Shown: positions 1 to 9,200 of the stretch, piece by piece
How positions within the stretch are numbered: the stretch's first letter is position 1
Layout of the letters: every line of letters starts with the position of its first letter
NCBI RefSeq assembly: GCF_016899755.1
Contig: NZ_JACJJC010000013.1
Span: forward strand, 16,738 to 80,737
Direction: 5' to 3'
Length of the DNA: 64,000 bases
Source: Sutterella massiliensis
GTDB taxonomy: Bacteria > Pseudomonadota > Gammaproteobacteria > Burkholderiales > Burkholderiaceae_F
The notes under the pieces: generated by a model
What the model was told of the DNA's origin: nothing
Databases searched by the model: none
The model's input: the letters and a program-made list of their open reading frames with translations, nothing else
Made by a program: the position numbers and the translations under genes

Positions 1-70
1 TCTATTTCCCGACCCGACAGGCACGCCCTACGGACGCCGCCCGCGGTCGACTGCGGCCTTATTCACTGAC

Positions 71-574
71 ATGACCGAAATCGACTGGATCATCATTGCT
101 CTTCTTCTTCTCTCGACGGTCGTCGGCATCGTGCGCGGCGTCGTGCGCGAGGTGCTCGCCATTGCGGGCTGGATTGTCGGGATCGTGCTCGCGATGAACT
201 TTGCGGGCGACGTTGCGGAGCACATTCCGCTCGAGAGCATCGGCTACGTGCCGCGCGTCATCATTGCGTCGGTTCTGATCGTCGTGGCGGTGCTCTTTGG
301 CTGCGGTCTCTTGGGGATGCTTCTTCGCAAGCTCCTCGAAGTTGCCGAGATTTCGTTTGAAGACCGCGCGCTCGGCGCCGTCTTCGGGCTCGTGCGCGGC
401 GTCGTGGTCGTCTGTGCCTGTGTCTTTCTCTTCGGCATTCCGCAGTCCATTCACTCGAGCAAGATGTGGCGCCAGTCGATTCTGATCGGGCCCGCGGAAA
501 CCGTCATCGAGTGGGCGACGCCGTATCTTCCCGATTGGCTCTCGGAAGTGCGTAAAGGCAGCCGCGGCATTTGA
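71..574 (+). CDS. cvpA: CvpA family inner-membrane protein
   Basis: This 167-residue protein is very hydrophobic. It has about four membrane segments, near residues 5-25, 28-48, 63-85 and 108-126, and a short polar C-terminus. Length, topology and the position directly upstream of purF match CvpA, the colicin V production/purine-locus membrane protein whose biochemical role is still unsettled. The ATG at 71 overlaps a TGA at 72-74 in another frame, so the upstream gene, cut by the window edge, may end there in an ATGA overlap. I cannot name that gene from 70 bases. The gap to purF is 329 bp and holds a strong hairpin, so the two genes may not always be co-transcribed. Confidence 0.88.
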   Translation: MTEIDWIIIALLLLSTVVGIVRGVVREVLAIAGWIVGIVLAMNFAGDVAEHIPLESIGYVPRVIIASVLIVVAVLFGCGLLGMLLRKLLEVAEISFEDRALGAVFGLVRGVVVVCACVFLFGIPQSIHSSKMWRQSILIGPAETVIEWATPYLPDWLSEVRKGSRGI

Positions 575-605
575 CGCGAAGCGTAGCGTCGAAAAACATT
601 TAGAG

Positions 606-638
606 ATTCGCCCGACTCTCGCAGGAGAGCCGGGCGAA
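606..638 (+). other. Strong hairpin between cvpA and purF
   Basis: A long inverted repeat (TTCGCCCGACTCTC pairing with GAGAGCCGGGCGAA, one mismatch) starts about 30 bp after the cvpA stop. There is no run of T after it, so it is a poor classical terminator. It could stabilise the cvpA mRNA end or act as a weak terminator. Confidence 0.5.
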
Positions 639-749
639 ATCGTATTGGCGGGACCGCTTGACTGCCGAGCGAAGAGACGCAGCAGCTTCGTTCATCGTTA
701 TCCGGGAAAATACGAAAACCGCACAATTCGATCTATAAAGTCTTCACAA

Positions 750-769
750 AAAGCTTTATTTAAAGCTTT
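750..769 (+). repeat. Tandem palindrome AAAGCTTT-N4-AAAGCTTT upstream of purF
   Basis: Two copies of the self-complementary octamer AAAGCTTT, four bases apart, lie about 135 bp upstream of the purF start. They could be an operator or a small leader hairpin. The sequence does not resemble the enterobacterial PurR box, so the function is unknown. Confidence 0.35.
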
Positions 770-903
770 GAAATGCGGGTTTGCCTGCGCATCGAGCCGC
801 GCTTTCGACTACTCTCTCGGTTTGATTCGAAACCCGTCATGCGAAAGGCCTTTCCGACCTGTCGCACGACGCACGCAAGAACTTTTTTCCCGAGGTTCCA
901 TCC

Positions 904-2421
904 ATGTGCGGCATTGTTGCCCTTCTTTCGAACGAACCCGTCAATCAGCGGCTTTATGACGCGCTCCTGCTGCTGCAGCATCGCGGTCAGGACGCCGCCG
1001 GCATCGCGACGCTCGACGGTCTGCATTTCCACATTCACAAGGCCATGGGGCTCGTTACCGATGTCTTCCGCACGCGCAACATGCGCGATCTGACGGGCAA
1101 TATGGGCATCGGTCACGTGCGCTACCCGACGCAGGGGTGCGCGAGCTCCAACCAGGAGTCGCAGCCCTTCTACGTGAACGCCCCTTACGGCATCATGTTC
1201 GCGCACAACGGCAATCTCACCAATGCCGCAGAGCTCACGCAGGAGCTCTACGAGATGGATCATCGTCACATCAACACGACGAGCGACTCCGAAGTGCTTC
1301 TGAACGTGCTCGCGAACGAAATTTCGCGCGTCACGGTCAATAAGCGCCTTAATGCCGAATGCGCCTTTGCGGCCGTTCGCGAAGTGCATAAGCGCGTGCA
1401 GGGTTCCTACGCCGTCGTTGCACTCTTCGCGGGCAAGGGCCTTCTCGCCTTCCGCGATCCGCACGGCATTCGTCCGATCTGCTTCGGCTCGAACACGACC
1501 GAGTCGGGCGCCAAGGAATGGATGGTGAGCTCGGAATCGGTGACGATGATCGGCATGGGCTTCAAGGTCGAGCGCGACCTCGCGCCGGGCGAAGCCCTCT
1601 GGATCGACCTTGAAGGGAATGCAACGACCTGCCAGTGCGCTGAGCACCCCGAATCGAATCCCTGCGCTTTCGAGTACGTCTATTTCGCGCGTCCGGATTC
1701 GACGATCGACGGCATCAACGTCTACGGCGCTCGCCTGCGTCTTGGCGAATACCTCGCCGAAACCGTGAAGGAAAAGCTCGACCTCTCCGAGATCGACGTT
1801 GTGATGCCGATTCCGGATAGTTCCCGCCCGTGCGCGCAGGAGCTCGCCGCTCGCCTCAACCTCTCGTATCGCGAAGGCTTTATCAAGAACCGCTATGTCG
1901 GCCGCACCTTCATCATGCCAGGCCAGGCCATCCGCAAGAAGAGCGTTCGTCAGAAGCTCAATGCGATGCCCGTCGAATTCGAAGGCAAGAACGTGCTCCT
2001 CGTCGATGACTCGATCGTGCGCGGCACGACAATGACGGAAATCGTACGCATGGCGCGCGAATCGGGTGCGAAGAAGGTCTTCGTCGCCTCGTCCGCGCCG
2101 CGCGTGATGTATCCGAACGTCTACGGCATCGACATGCCGACGAAGGCCGAACTCATCTGCGGCGACGGCAAGTCCGCCGAAGAAGTCGCCAAGGTGATCG
2201 GCGCCGACGCCGTGGTCTTCCAGACGCTCGACGGCCTCAAGAACGCGCTTCACGACATGAATCCCTCGATCACGCGCTTTGACTGCTCGTGCTTTGACGG
2301 CGAATATGTTACGGGCACCGTCACCGAGGAATACCTCGCGCGCATTGGCGGCGCAAATGCCAAGCCCGCGAAGAAGGCCGATGACGAGGACGAAGGCGAG
2401 GCCGAGCAGCCCGTGAGCTAA
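904..2421 (+). CDS. purF: Amidophosphoribosyltransferase
   Basis: PurF catalyses the first committed step of purine synthesis: glutamine-derived ammonia is added to PRPP to give phosphoribosylamine. The 505-residue protein begins MCGIVALL, so Cys2 becomes the N-terminal nucleophile of the class II glutaminase domain (about 2-235) and there is no propeptide. The phosphoribosyltransferase half has the PRPP loop VLLVDDSIVRGTT at 364-376. The length matches Gram-negative PurF. The last roughly 20 residues are acidic and low-complexity, rich in Asp and Glu, as a variable tail. A GAGG lies about 8 bases before the ATG. A clear intrinsic terminator follows. Confidence 0.98.
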   Translation: MCGIVALLSNEPVNQRLYDALLLLQHRGQDAAGIATLDGLHFHIHKAMGLVTDVFRTRNMRDLTGNMGIGHVRYPTQGCASSNQESQPFYVNAPYGIMFAHNGNLTNAAELTQELYEMDHRHINTTSDSEVLLNVLANEISRVTVNKRLNAECAFAAVREVHKRVQGSYAVVALFAGKGLLAFRDPHGIRPICFGSNTTESGAKEWMVSSESVTMIGMGFKVERDLAPGEALWIDLEGNATTCQCAEHPESNPCAFEYVYFARPDSTIDGINVYGARLRLGEYLAETVKEKLDLSEIDVVMPIPDSSRPCAQELAARLNLSYREGFIKNRYVGRTFIMPGQAIRKKSVRQKLNAMPVEFEGKNVLLVDDSIVRGTTMTEIVRMARESGAKKVFVASSAPRVMYPNVYGIDMPTKAELICGDGKSAEEVAKVIGADAVVFQTLDGLKNALHDMNPSITRFDCSCFDGEYVTGTVTEEYLARIGGANAKPAKKADDEDEGEAEQPVS

Positions 2422-2459
2422 ACGGAACTTGATTCGACTTCGATTCGATCGCCGTAAAG

Positions 2460-2497
2460 AAAGCGCCGCTTGGTTGCGAACCTTGCGGCGCTTTTTC
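2460..2497 (+). terminator. Intrinsic terminator after purF
   Basis: The stem AAGCGCCGC / GCGGCGCTT is followed by TTTTTC, about 40 bp after the purF stop. This is a standard rho-independent terminator. Confidence 0.85.
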
Positions 2498-2771
2498 TTG
2501 GGTACTTCGTTTGGGACGCTCGGAAAGCTTGGCAGCTTCATGAAAAGTCTTTTCTAGCAAAGCCAAAAGACCTGACGACCGTTTAGCTAATGGGCGATTA
2601 GCTAATACAAAATCGACCTGGAGCGCTTGAAGCGAAAGTCCTTCGCTTTCTTTAATCCGAAGTTCAGTGCTTATGGAAGCATCGTATCGGGGCCTTTCTC
2701 TTGAAGAACGCGGCGTCGGACGGAAGCTGCCTTATACCGAAAGCTGAAGGAGAGCGAAGCGCACCGCTCTA
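2498..2771. other. Intergenic region with paired TTAGCTAAT repeats
   Basis: No convincing gene lies in this stretch between two convergent transcription units. It holds two copies of TTAGCTAAT (2583-2591 and 2598-2606), 15 bp apart start to start, each containing the palindrome TTAGCTAA. A 7-bp hairpin, AAGCGAA / TTCGCTT (2630-2648), is followed by TTTAA and looks like a second weak plus-strand terminator. Confidence 0.4.
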
Positions 2772-2811
2772 TAAAAACGGCTCGATGACGCAGGGAAAGC
2801 GCCGTCGAGCC
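2772..2811 (-). terminator. Intrinsic terminator of the secreted Pro/Gly-rich protein gene
   Basis: Read on the minus strand, CGGCTCGA and TCGAGCCG pair across an 18-base loop and are followed by a T run (complement of 2773-2777). It lies about 20 bp after the stop of the upstream minus-strand gene. Confidence 0.75.
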
Positions 2812-2832
2812 GCTTGTTGCCGGTGCTGCCCT

Positions 2833-3318
2833 TCATTGCGGCGGCTGCGGCGGATTGGTTGCGCTCGTTCCCATTACAACCTCCCACTGCACGGGGCAGG
2901 TTGCCACCCCCGGATAGAAAGCGCGCGCGGTCGGGCACCAGTACCATGCATACTGCTGCGCGGGTACTGCGGGCGCAGCCTGCGGCACGACGGGTGTCTG
3001 CGGTACGGGAACGGGGACAACCTCAACGCGCTCGGGGCGGTTGTAGAGCTCGGCGCCCACGATGATGCCGCCCAAAGCGAGCGGTCCCCAGAAGCCCCAG
3101 TCGTTCCAGTAACGCCGATGGTGGCGATGCCGCGGCGGAGGCGGCGGACGGTGGAAGCCGGGTGGCGGCGGGGGCGGACGGTGAAAGCCCGGACCGCCGT
3201 GAAAGCCGCCGGGGGGCGGTCCCGGCGGCCGCGCATAAGCGGGCGCCGACCAAGTGAAAGCAAGTGCTGCCGCAGCAGCGAGGCCGGCAAGCGCGCCGAG
3301 CAGGCTCTGCGTTTTCAT
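2833..3318 (-). CDS. Small secreted Pro/Gly-rich protein of unknown function
   Basis: The start is placed at the ATG at 3318 because GGAGG lies just upstream; a longer reading from 3360 has no such site. The 161-residue product opens with a typical signal peptide (MKTQSLLGALAG..., cleavage near AYA-RP). A Pro/Gly/His-rich stretch follows (PPGPPPGG, repeated GFHRPPPPP), then a hydrophobic segment around WGPLALGGIIVGAEL and a Pro/Val-rich linker. The C-terminal block contains WYWCPTARAFYPGVATC. That Trp-Cys...Tyr-Pro...Cys pattern recurs at the end of small proteobacterial envelope proteins of unknown role. The two Cys could form a disulfide. I assign no function. It is a single-gene unit with its own terminator. 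Confidence 0.7.
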   Translation of the reverse strand: MKTQSLLGALAGLAAAAALAFTWSAPAYARPPGPPPGGFHGGPGFHRPPPPPPGFHRPPPPPRHRHHRRYWNDWGFWGPLALGGIIVGAELYNRPERVEVVPVPVPQTPVVPQAAPAVPAQQYAWYWCPTARAFYPGVATCPVQWEVVMGTSATNPPQPPQ

Positions 3319-3494
3319 AGTTAGCCTCCAAGTACCGCCTGAGACGACAAGCGGCTTCATTTCCTTGCTTCAACGATAGCGCGGCAGCGACAGCCTACGG
3401 TGAAAAGGAAGTTCAAGGAAGGCAAAGAATCGTGAAGACCTGTATCCGGATTCGAGTGCGAGGCTGATCCAAGAACAAGTCTTTTTCTCCAGCG

Positions 3495-6020
3495 CTACGG
3501 CGTACGTACGAGAAGCCGCACCGAAGTGCTTCGTCCGAGGTCGTCGGTCGCGGTGATTCGATGTTCGCCCGGCGAAAAGCTTTTCGATATGGCACGTCCG
3601 CCTCGGGCCGCCCCGAGAAAGACGCTGCCGTCAAACCAGTAGACCGTTTTCGCCTGTGCGGCAAGCCCCGCTTCGAGAATAACCGCTGCGCGAGAGCGAC
3701 CAGCCGTGCCCGTGAAGTAGGCGACGCCCCGCTGCGGCGAGAGGATCACGGGCGGGTCGCCGGCAGCGCCGCCCGGCGTGTTTCCGCTTCTCGCATATGC
3801 TTCGCAGCCCGGTTCATACGGGGGCGGCGGACGCTTCACGATCCCCGCAGCCAGGAACATGCGCTGAAAGTGGCTCGGCCAGAACTCCCAGACGCGTCTT
3901 TCCGTGCGGCCCGGCGCCTCTCGGCAGGCGCGAAGCCCCGTCGTCTTGTCGATCAGAATTTCGCGAAAGACGCCCGAATCGCGAACAGGCGATTTGCCGG
4001 GAATGAACCAGGCGGGCGTTTTGTCGCGGCAGAGTCGGTTGCCGACGTCGCCCGTAGCGCGGCAGACGGATTCTTCAACGACGCGGAGCCCTTCGGGTAC
4101 CTGCGTACGAGCGCTTCCCGTCGCAGCGGTTTCGGGCCAATCGAGCGACGGGTCGGCAGCCAAGCGCGAAGCCGCTTCTCGCCAGAGGGGCGCGGCAAGC
4201 GTTGCGCCGCGGAAGTAGCCGTTCGGTCGTCCGTCGAAATTGCCCGCCCAGACGACGATCACGTAGGGGCCCACCCAGCCCGCGGTCCAAGCGTCGCGAA
4301 AGCCGTTGCTCGTGCCCGTTTTGTAGATGAGGGGAAAGCGCTTGCCGCCGACACGAATCGACTCGCCGCGGCTTTCGAGCATCTGCCCGACGATCCAGGC
4401 GGCCTCGGGCGAAAGCAGCGGACGGGGCGCAGCGTCGCGCGGCGCATCCGCCGTGAAGCGTACGGGCGACCAGAGGCCCGAAGAGGCGAGCGAAGCATAG
4501 AGCGAGGCGAGGTTTTCCATCGTCACTTCGGCGCCGCCCAATGCAATCGAGAGACCGTAGTGCGAGCGCGGCGCCGGCAGGTGTACGTCCGCCCGCTCCA
4601 GAAGCGAGTAGAGGTCCGGTCGAATTTTTCCCGCAAGCTCGATCGCAGGCAGGTTCCGGCTTTCGACGAGGGCTGCCGTGGCGTTCACGGGACCGCGAAA
4701 GTGCCCGTCGGCGTTTTCGGGCGCATAGCCCGCGAAGTTCGTGGGGCTGTCCGAGAGGATGCTTTTCGAGTGGATGAGCCCCTGGTCGAGCGCCAAGCCG
4801 TAGACAAAAGGCTTCAGGGTCGAGCCGGGACTTCTCGGAGCGCGCCAGGCGCTCACTTCGCCCGCGATTTCGTCGCTGAAGAAGTCCGCCGAGCCCACAA
4901 GCGCGAGAAGCGACTTGTCGCGCGCGTCAACGACTGCGACGGCCGCATTGCTGATGCCCCAGGGACGCAGGCGCGAAAGCGCCTGCGAGATCACCGATTC
5001 CATTCGGTGCTGCACCGAAAGGCGAAGCGTCCCGCGGATGCGTTCGCCTGCCGACGAGTGCATGGATTCGAGTAGCCGCACATAGTGCGGCGACTCAAAA
5101 GGGCTTTGGCTGGGGTCTGCTACGGCAATGGGGCCGGCAAGCGCCGGTTCGAGGGAACGCGGGAAGACGCCTTCGCGAACAGCCGCTTTGGCAAGCCGCA
5201 CGCGCGCGCTGTCGAATTCGGGACCCTCCCAGGGACGGCGCTTCACGGGGTTCTGCGGCACGACTGCGAGACCGAGGGACTCGACAGGCAGCAGCGCACC
5301 GGCTTCCTTGTGGAAATAAAGGCGTGCGGCGGCGCTGATCCCCTCGATGTTGCCGCCGTAGGGCGCGAGGTTGAGATAGGCCTCGAGAATCTCGTCCTTC
5401 GTGTAGTGCGCTTCGTAGCGCAAGGCCGCTTCGATCTGCGCGAGCTTGCCCTTGATCGAGCGCGTCTCGAGGTTGAGGCGCATGCGCGCGACCTGCATCG
5501 TGATCGTTGAGGCGCCGATCGGACGGCTGCCGGTTGCCGTCGCGAAGGCTGCGCGCACGAGCGCCAGGGGATTGACGCCCGGGTGCTTGCGGTAGTAGCG
5601 GTCTTCGTAAAAGACCGTTGAAATGACCGCCTCCTTGGCAATGGCAGAAAGCGGCGTCTTCAGGCGATAAATGCCGTCCGAGGCGGGCGCGAGGTGCAAG
5701 AGGGCGCCCTCGGCCGAATAAACGGCGTTCGAGAAGGGGACGCCGTCCAAAAGCGGCGGCGCGGGTTCTTCGGCGAGCCTCTCGGTCCACCACCAGAAAA
5801 GGAGTCCCAAAGCAATCAGAAAGGCGGTGAGAAGCGCAAAGCACCAGCCGAGCGCACGCAGGAACGGGTGGCGCTTAGCGGGCTTCTGCGGTCCGCCTGC
5901 GGGCTTGCGAGCGGCGCCTTGAGGTGTCTGAGGCGCTTGCGGCCGCTGCTTTTCGAGCGTTTGTGTGTTCACACCGGGGGGCGCAGCGCTCGGCTGCGTC
6001 CCGGGTTCGCGATCGGTCAT
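3495..6020 (-). CDS. pbpC: Penicillin-binding protein 1C (bifunctional transglycosylase/transpeptidase)
   Basis: PBP1C polymerises lipid II into glycan strands and has a transpeptidase-type domain, anchored in the inner membrane and facing the periplasm. After a Pro/Gln-rich cytoplasmic tail there is one membrane segment (about 55-80). The GT51 domain follows, with catalytic Glu139 in FYEDRYYRKHPG and the GASTITMQVAR motif. The transpeptidase domain has the SxxK nucleophile Ser400-Lys403 (GSTLKPF), the SRN-like ESRN and KTGTSNG near 567. A BiPBP_C-like C-terminal domain completes the 841 residues. I prefer the ATG at 6020; an in-frame ATG at 6074 would add 18 residues and neither has a clear ribosome site. 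It lies downstream of the macroglobulin gene, the same pairing as yfhM-pbpC in E. coli. Confidence 0.95.
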   Translation of the reverse strand: MTDREPGTQPSAAPPGVNTQTLEKQRPQAPQTPQGAARKPAGGPQKPAKRHPFLRALGWCFALLTAFLIALGLLFWWWTERLAEEPAPPLLDGVPFSNAVYSAEGALLHLAPASDGIYRLKTPLSAIAKEAVISTVFYEDRYYRKHPGVNPLALVRAAFATATGSRPIGASTITMQVARMRLNLETRSIKGKLAQIEAALRYEAHYTKDEILEAYLNLAPYGGNIEGISAAARLYFHKEAGALLPVESLGLAVVPQNPVKRRPWEGPEFDSARVRLAKAAVREGVFPRSLEPALAGPIAVADPSQSPFESPHYVRLLESMHSSAGERIRGTLRLSVQHRMESVISQALSRLRPWGISNAAVAVVDARDKSLLALVGSADFFSDEIAGEVSAWRAPRSPGSTLKPFVYGLALDQGLIHSKSILSDSPTNFAGYAPENADGHFRGPVNATAALVESRNLPAIELAGKIRPDLYSLLERADVHLPAPRSHYGLSIALGGAEVTMENLASLYASLASSGLWSPVRFTADAPRDAAPRPLLSPEAAWIVGQMLESRGESIRVGGKRFPLIYKTGTSNGFRDAWTAGWVGPYVIVVWAGNFDGRPNGYFRGATLAAPLWREAASRLAADPSLDWPETAATGSARTQVPEGLRVVEESVCRATGDVGNRLCRDKTPAWFIPGKSPVRDSGVFREILIDKTTGLRACREAPGRTERRVWEFWPSHFQRMFLAAGIVKRPPPPYEPGCEAYARSGNTPGGAAGDPPVILSPQRGVAYFTGTAGRSRAAVILEAGLAAQAKTVYWFDGSVFLGAARGGRAISKSFSPGEHRITATDDLGRSTSVRLLVRTP

Positions 6021-6222
6021 GTGCAATCGGCGTCGCGCCTGAAGCTTCGCGTGACGCTCTTGGGCGCAGGCCAAGAAGCCCGAGTGCGCCGCAAAAGCGC
6101 GGGAAACAAGCGAAGAAGCGATGGGCTTCGCGTCAAGCGCAGCGCCGCCTCCGGTCAGATGTCGTTATGCGGATGCCCGGCCGCTTCGCAGGCGTGCTGC
6201 GAAGCCGCGCATCCTTCTACCG

Positions 6223-9200
6223 TTACTCTAGAGCATCCTCGATCGTGATGCGGCTCGCGACGCCGGCGCCATTGACGGCAGGGTGCAAGACCGACTGTGC
6301 TTCGACGGCGGGCGCCGTGAAGACGCCGGGCGTCACCGCGCGAACGCGATAGACGTAGGTCGCCTCGTCGGCCGTCACCTCGCGGGCGACAAAGCGCATG
6401 CGGTCTTCGGCGCGCATGAAGGAGAGCGCGCCTTCGGGACCGACCCCGGGCCCGTCGGCAAGCTCAAAGCCGCCCGGCAGGAGGTCTGTTACCGCCACGT
6501 CCGTCAAGCGCGTCGGCCCCTGCGCGGCCGTGCCGCGCAGCGTGATCGAAACGGTCACGAGTTCGCCCGTTTGGAAGCGATCGACCGCTTCGCCCTGCGC
6601 ATTGAGGTAGCGGCGCGAGACGGAGAGTCCGTTCCTGACAGGTTTCTCGGCGGGATCGACCGCATAGCCCTGGCGGCGCAGCGACCAGAACCAGTCGTCG
6701 AGCGCAACACCTTCGGGGCCGCGCACTTCAAAGGCGAGGCACCCCGGGGCCACGAGCTTCACGGCGTCCGTCGTCTTCGTGAAGACGTCGGCCTTGCCGC
6801 GGAAGCCCTTGGCGCGCTCTGTGCAGACAAGTTCTGGCATGGCGGGCGCAGCGGCTGCTGCGCTCGTCTGCTCGGTGCTCGCTGCCGTACCGGCGGCGGC
6901 TGTCGTCGTTGTCGTCGTTGTCGGCGCGGTCGCCGCGTCTGCAAGCGGGTTCGTGTTGAGTACGACGGCGCGTGCAGCCGCGGCGGCATAAACGGGCGAG
7001 AGCGGTCCGCCCGAGAGCGCGGCGCGCAGATCTTCGAGCATCAGCTCCTTCCAGAAGTTTGCTCGCGGATGGATCCGGAAGTCGGGCTGCGCAAAGACGG
7101 TGGCGGTCATCGCAGCGGCGAGTTCGGGCGACCAGTCTCCGCCCGCGCGGGCGGTTGAAATGCGCCCGCCCCCCGCTTCAAGAAACGCCATCGCTTCGTC
7201 GCGCATGCGCATCGTCATCGCGGCACCCGCGAGGAAGACGGCGGTCGAATCGTTCTTCCACTCGGGGAAGCGCTCTTCAAGAAGCGCCTTCAAGGACGCC
7301 ATGCGGCCCGTCACGATTGTGCCTTCGCGCGCAAGCACCCAGAGGGCGTATGCGCACGAACGCGCTTCATCAAGCGTCATAGGCTCGCGCTCGACCAGAC
7401 CGCGCAGACGCCGCGCGACATCGCGTATGAGTTCCGGCGGCACGCCGCCGAGCGCTTCGGCCGTGTCGCCCGAAGCCACGGAAAGGAGATAGTCCGCGGT
7501 CCACGCGGTGAGGAAGAGATTTCCCTCGAGCCACGGGAAGACGCGCATGCCGTCGTGTCCGAGCGACTCGCGAATGGCCTTGAGCGCCTTGGCTTGTTTG
7601 TCCTGCGCGTCGCGCAGAATCTTTTCCTCAAAGCGCTCAAGCGTGGCGGGGTCCTTGGCTTCGGGGCCCGCGAAGATCGCCGCGTAGGCGGCGCGGTCGC
7701 TCGGGTTCGAGGCGAGATACGCAAGCGGAAGCGCCGCGGCAATCGTCTCGTCGGCGAGCGCCCAAGGCGAAGGTTCAAACTGATCGGCAAGGTTGGCGAC
7801 AAGTGCCGTCGGACGGCGCGACACCGTGAGAGCGGTTTCTTCGTCGAAGGGGTAGAGCGCACCCTTGAGCGAAAGCGTGCGCACGTCGGGCGCGAGCGTT
7901 GCAACCGCTTGAGCCGCGGCAGCCGCGGCCTGCGAGGTTGCCGTTTTGTCGGCGGCGGCCTTCGCCGTCGCCTTCGTCTTCGCGGGCGCTTCGCCAAAGC
8001 GACCGCCCGAAAGCGTCGTCTTCAAAATGGCGGCGGGCCGCACGGAAAGTTCGATCGTGCGTTCGGCGTGAAGCGCTTCGCCCGGCTTCTCTTCCGTCTT
8101 TTGCGTCTCGTTCGACTGCGTGCCCGCGGCAGCATCCGCCCGTGCTTCGGGGTTCACCCGCGCGTCGAACGTGATCGCGGCCGTCATCGGGTATTTCGGT
8201 GCCGTGAAGTCGCCCGAAATCCGAGCGCCGCCCTCGTCGAGAAATTCGAGCGGGAATTCCACGCGCGAGAGGCCGAAAGCGGGCGGCGTCGTGATGGCGA
8301 GCGTGCCCGTTGCACCCTCGATCGGATCCTTCGGTGTCACGAGCGCCGCCATGCGGAAGCGGTCGCCCGGCGCGACGGCGCGCGGGAGCATCGCGTCGAG
8401 CGCGAGCGGCGCGCGTACGACCGTCTCACGCGAGGCGCTCCCGATGCGCGTCTCCGATGCCCCGGCGGCCATTACGCGAACCTTGCCGTTAAAGCCCGAG
8501 GGGAGCGTCATCATGACGGTCTTGGGGTCGGGCCCCACGTCAACCAAGCCGCCCCACCAGACGGCGGACGCTTCGGCCGTGCGGCTGAAGGGATTGTTCA
8601 TCGCCGAGCCGGCGGCGATCTTCGCCGATTCGAAGTCGCCGCCAAAGGGGGGCAGGAGCGTGCCGAGCGCCGAGGCGTCCGGCATTAGCTTGTCGAGCAC
8701 CTGGCGGGTTTCGACTTCGAGCGCACGATCTTCAAGGATGGCGCGCATCGGATCGGGTGTGCGGAAATTCGTGAGCGAAAGAATCCCGTCGTCAACGGCC
8801 CAAAGGAAGACGCGCGCAGGTGTTTCCGACTTGATCGTGACGGGGACGGCCGCGGGCGAGGCGTTCGTTTCGGGCGCTTCGAGCGTCAGGCCGAGCGCAT
8901 GCGTCTTGCGGTTGAGCGTCACGGGCATCACGGCTTCGGCATAGCCGCCGAGGTAGTTGCCCGCATCTTTTTGGCCACGCACGAGCGAAAGCCGCAGATA
9001 GCCCTTTCCGGCGAAGTTTTCGGGAACCTCAAAATCGGCGGCGTTCTGGCCCGCGCGGACCTTGATCCAGTGAGCGCGCTCGACGCCGTCAGCTTCGAGT
9101 GTCAAAAGCCCGAACCCCTCGAACGGCGAGAGGATGGAGACGGCGATCTTTTCGCCCGCTTCATAGGCGCTGCGGTCGGTCGAAGCGCGCACTTCGGCGC

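Noticed and set aside
760..2541. 593-codon minus-strand open frame opposite purF
   Set aside because: It is the antisense shadow of a certain gene in GC-rich DNA. The product is His/Arg/Val-rich with no domain, and no ribosome site is present.
6890..6950. GTC/GTT trinucleotide run near the end of the macroglobulin gene
   Set aside because: It is in frame and encodes a Thr/Ala-rich linker. No sign of a frameshift or separate element.
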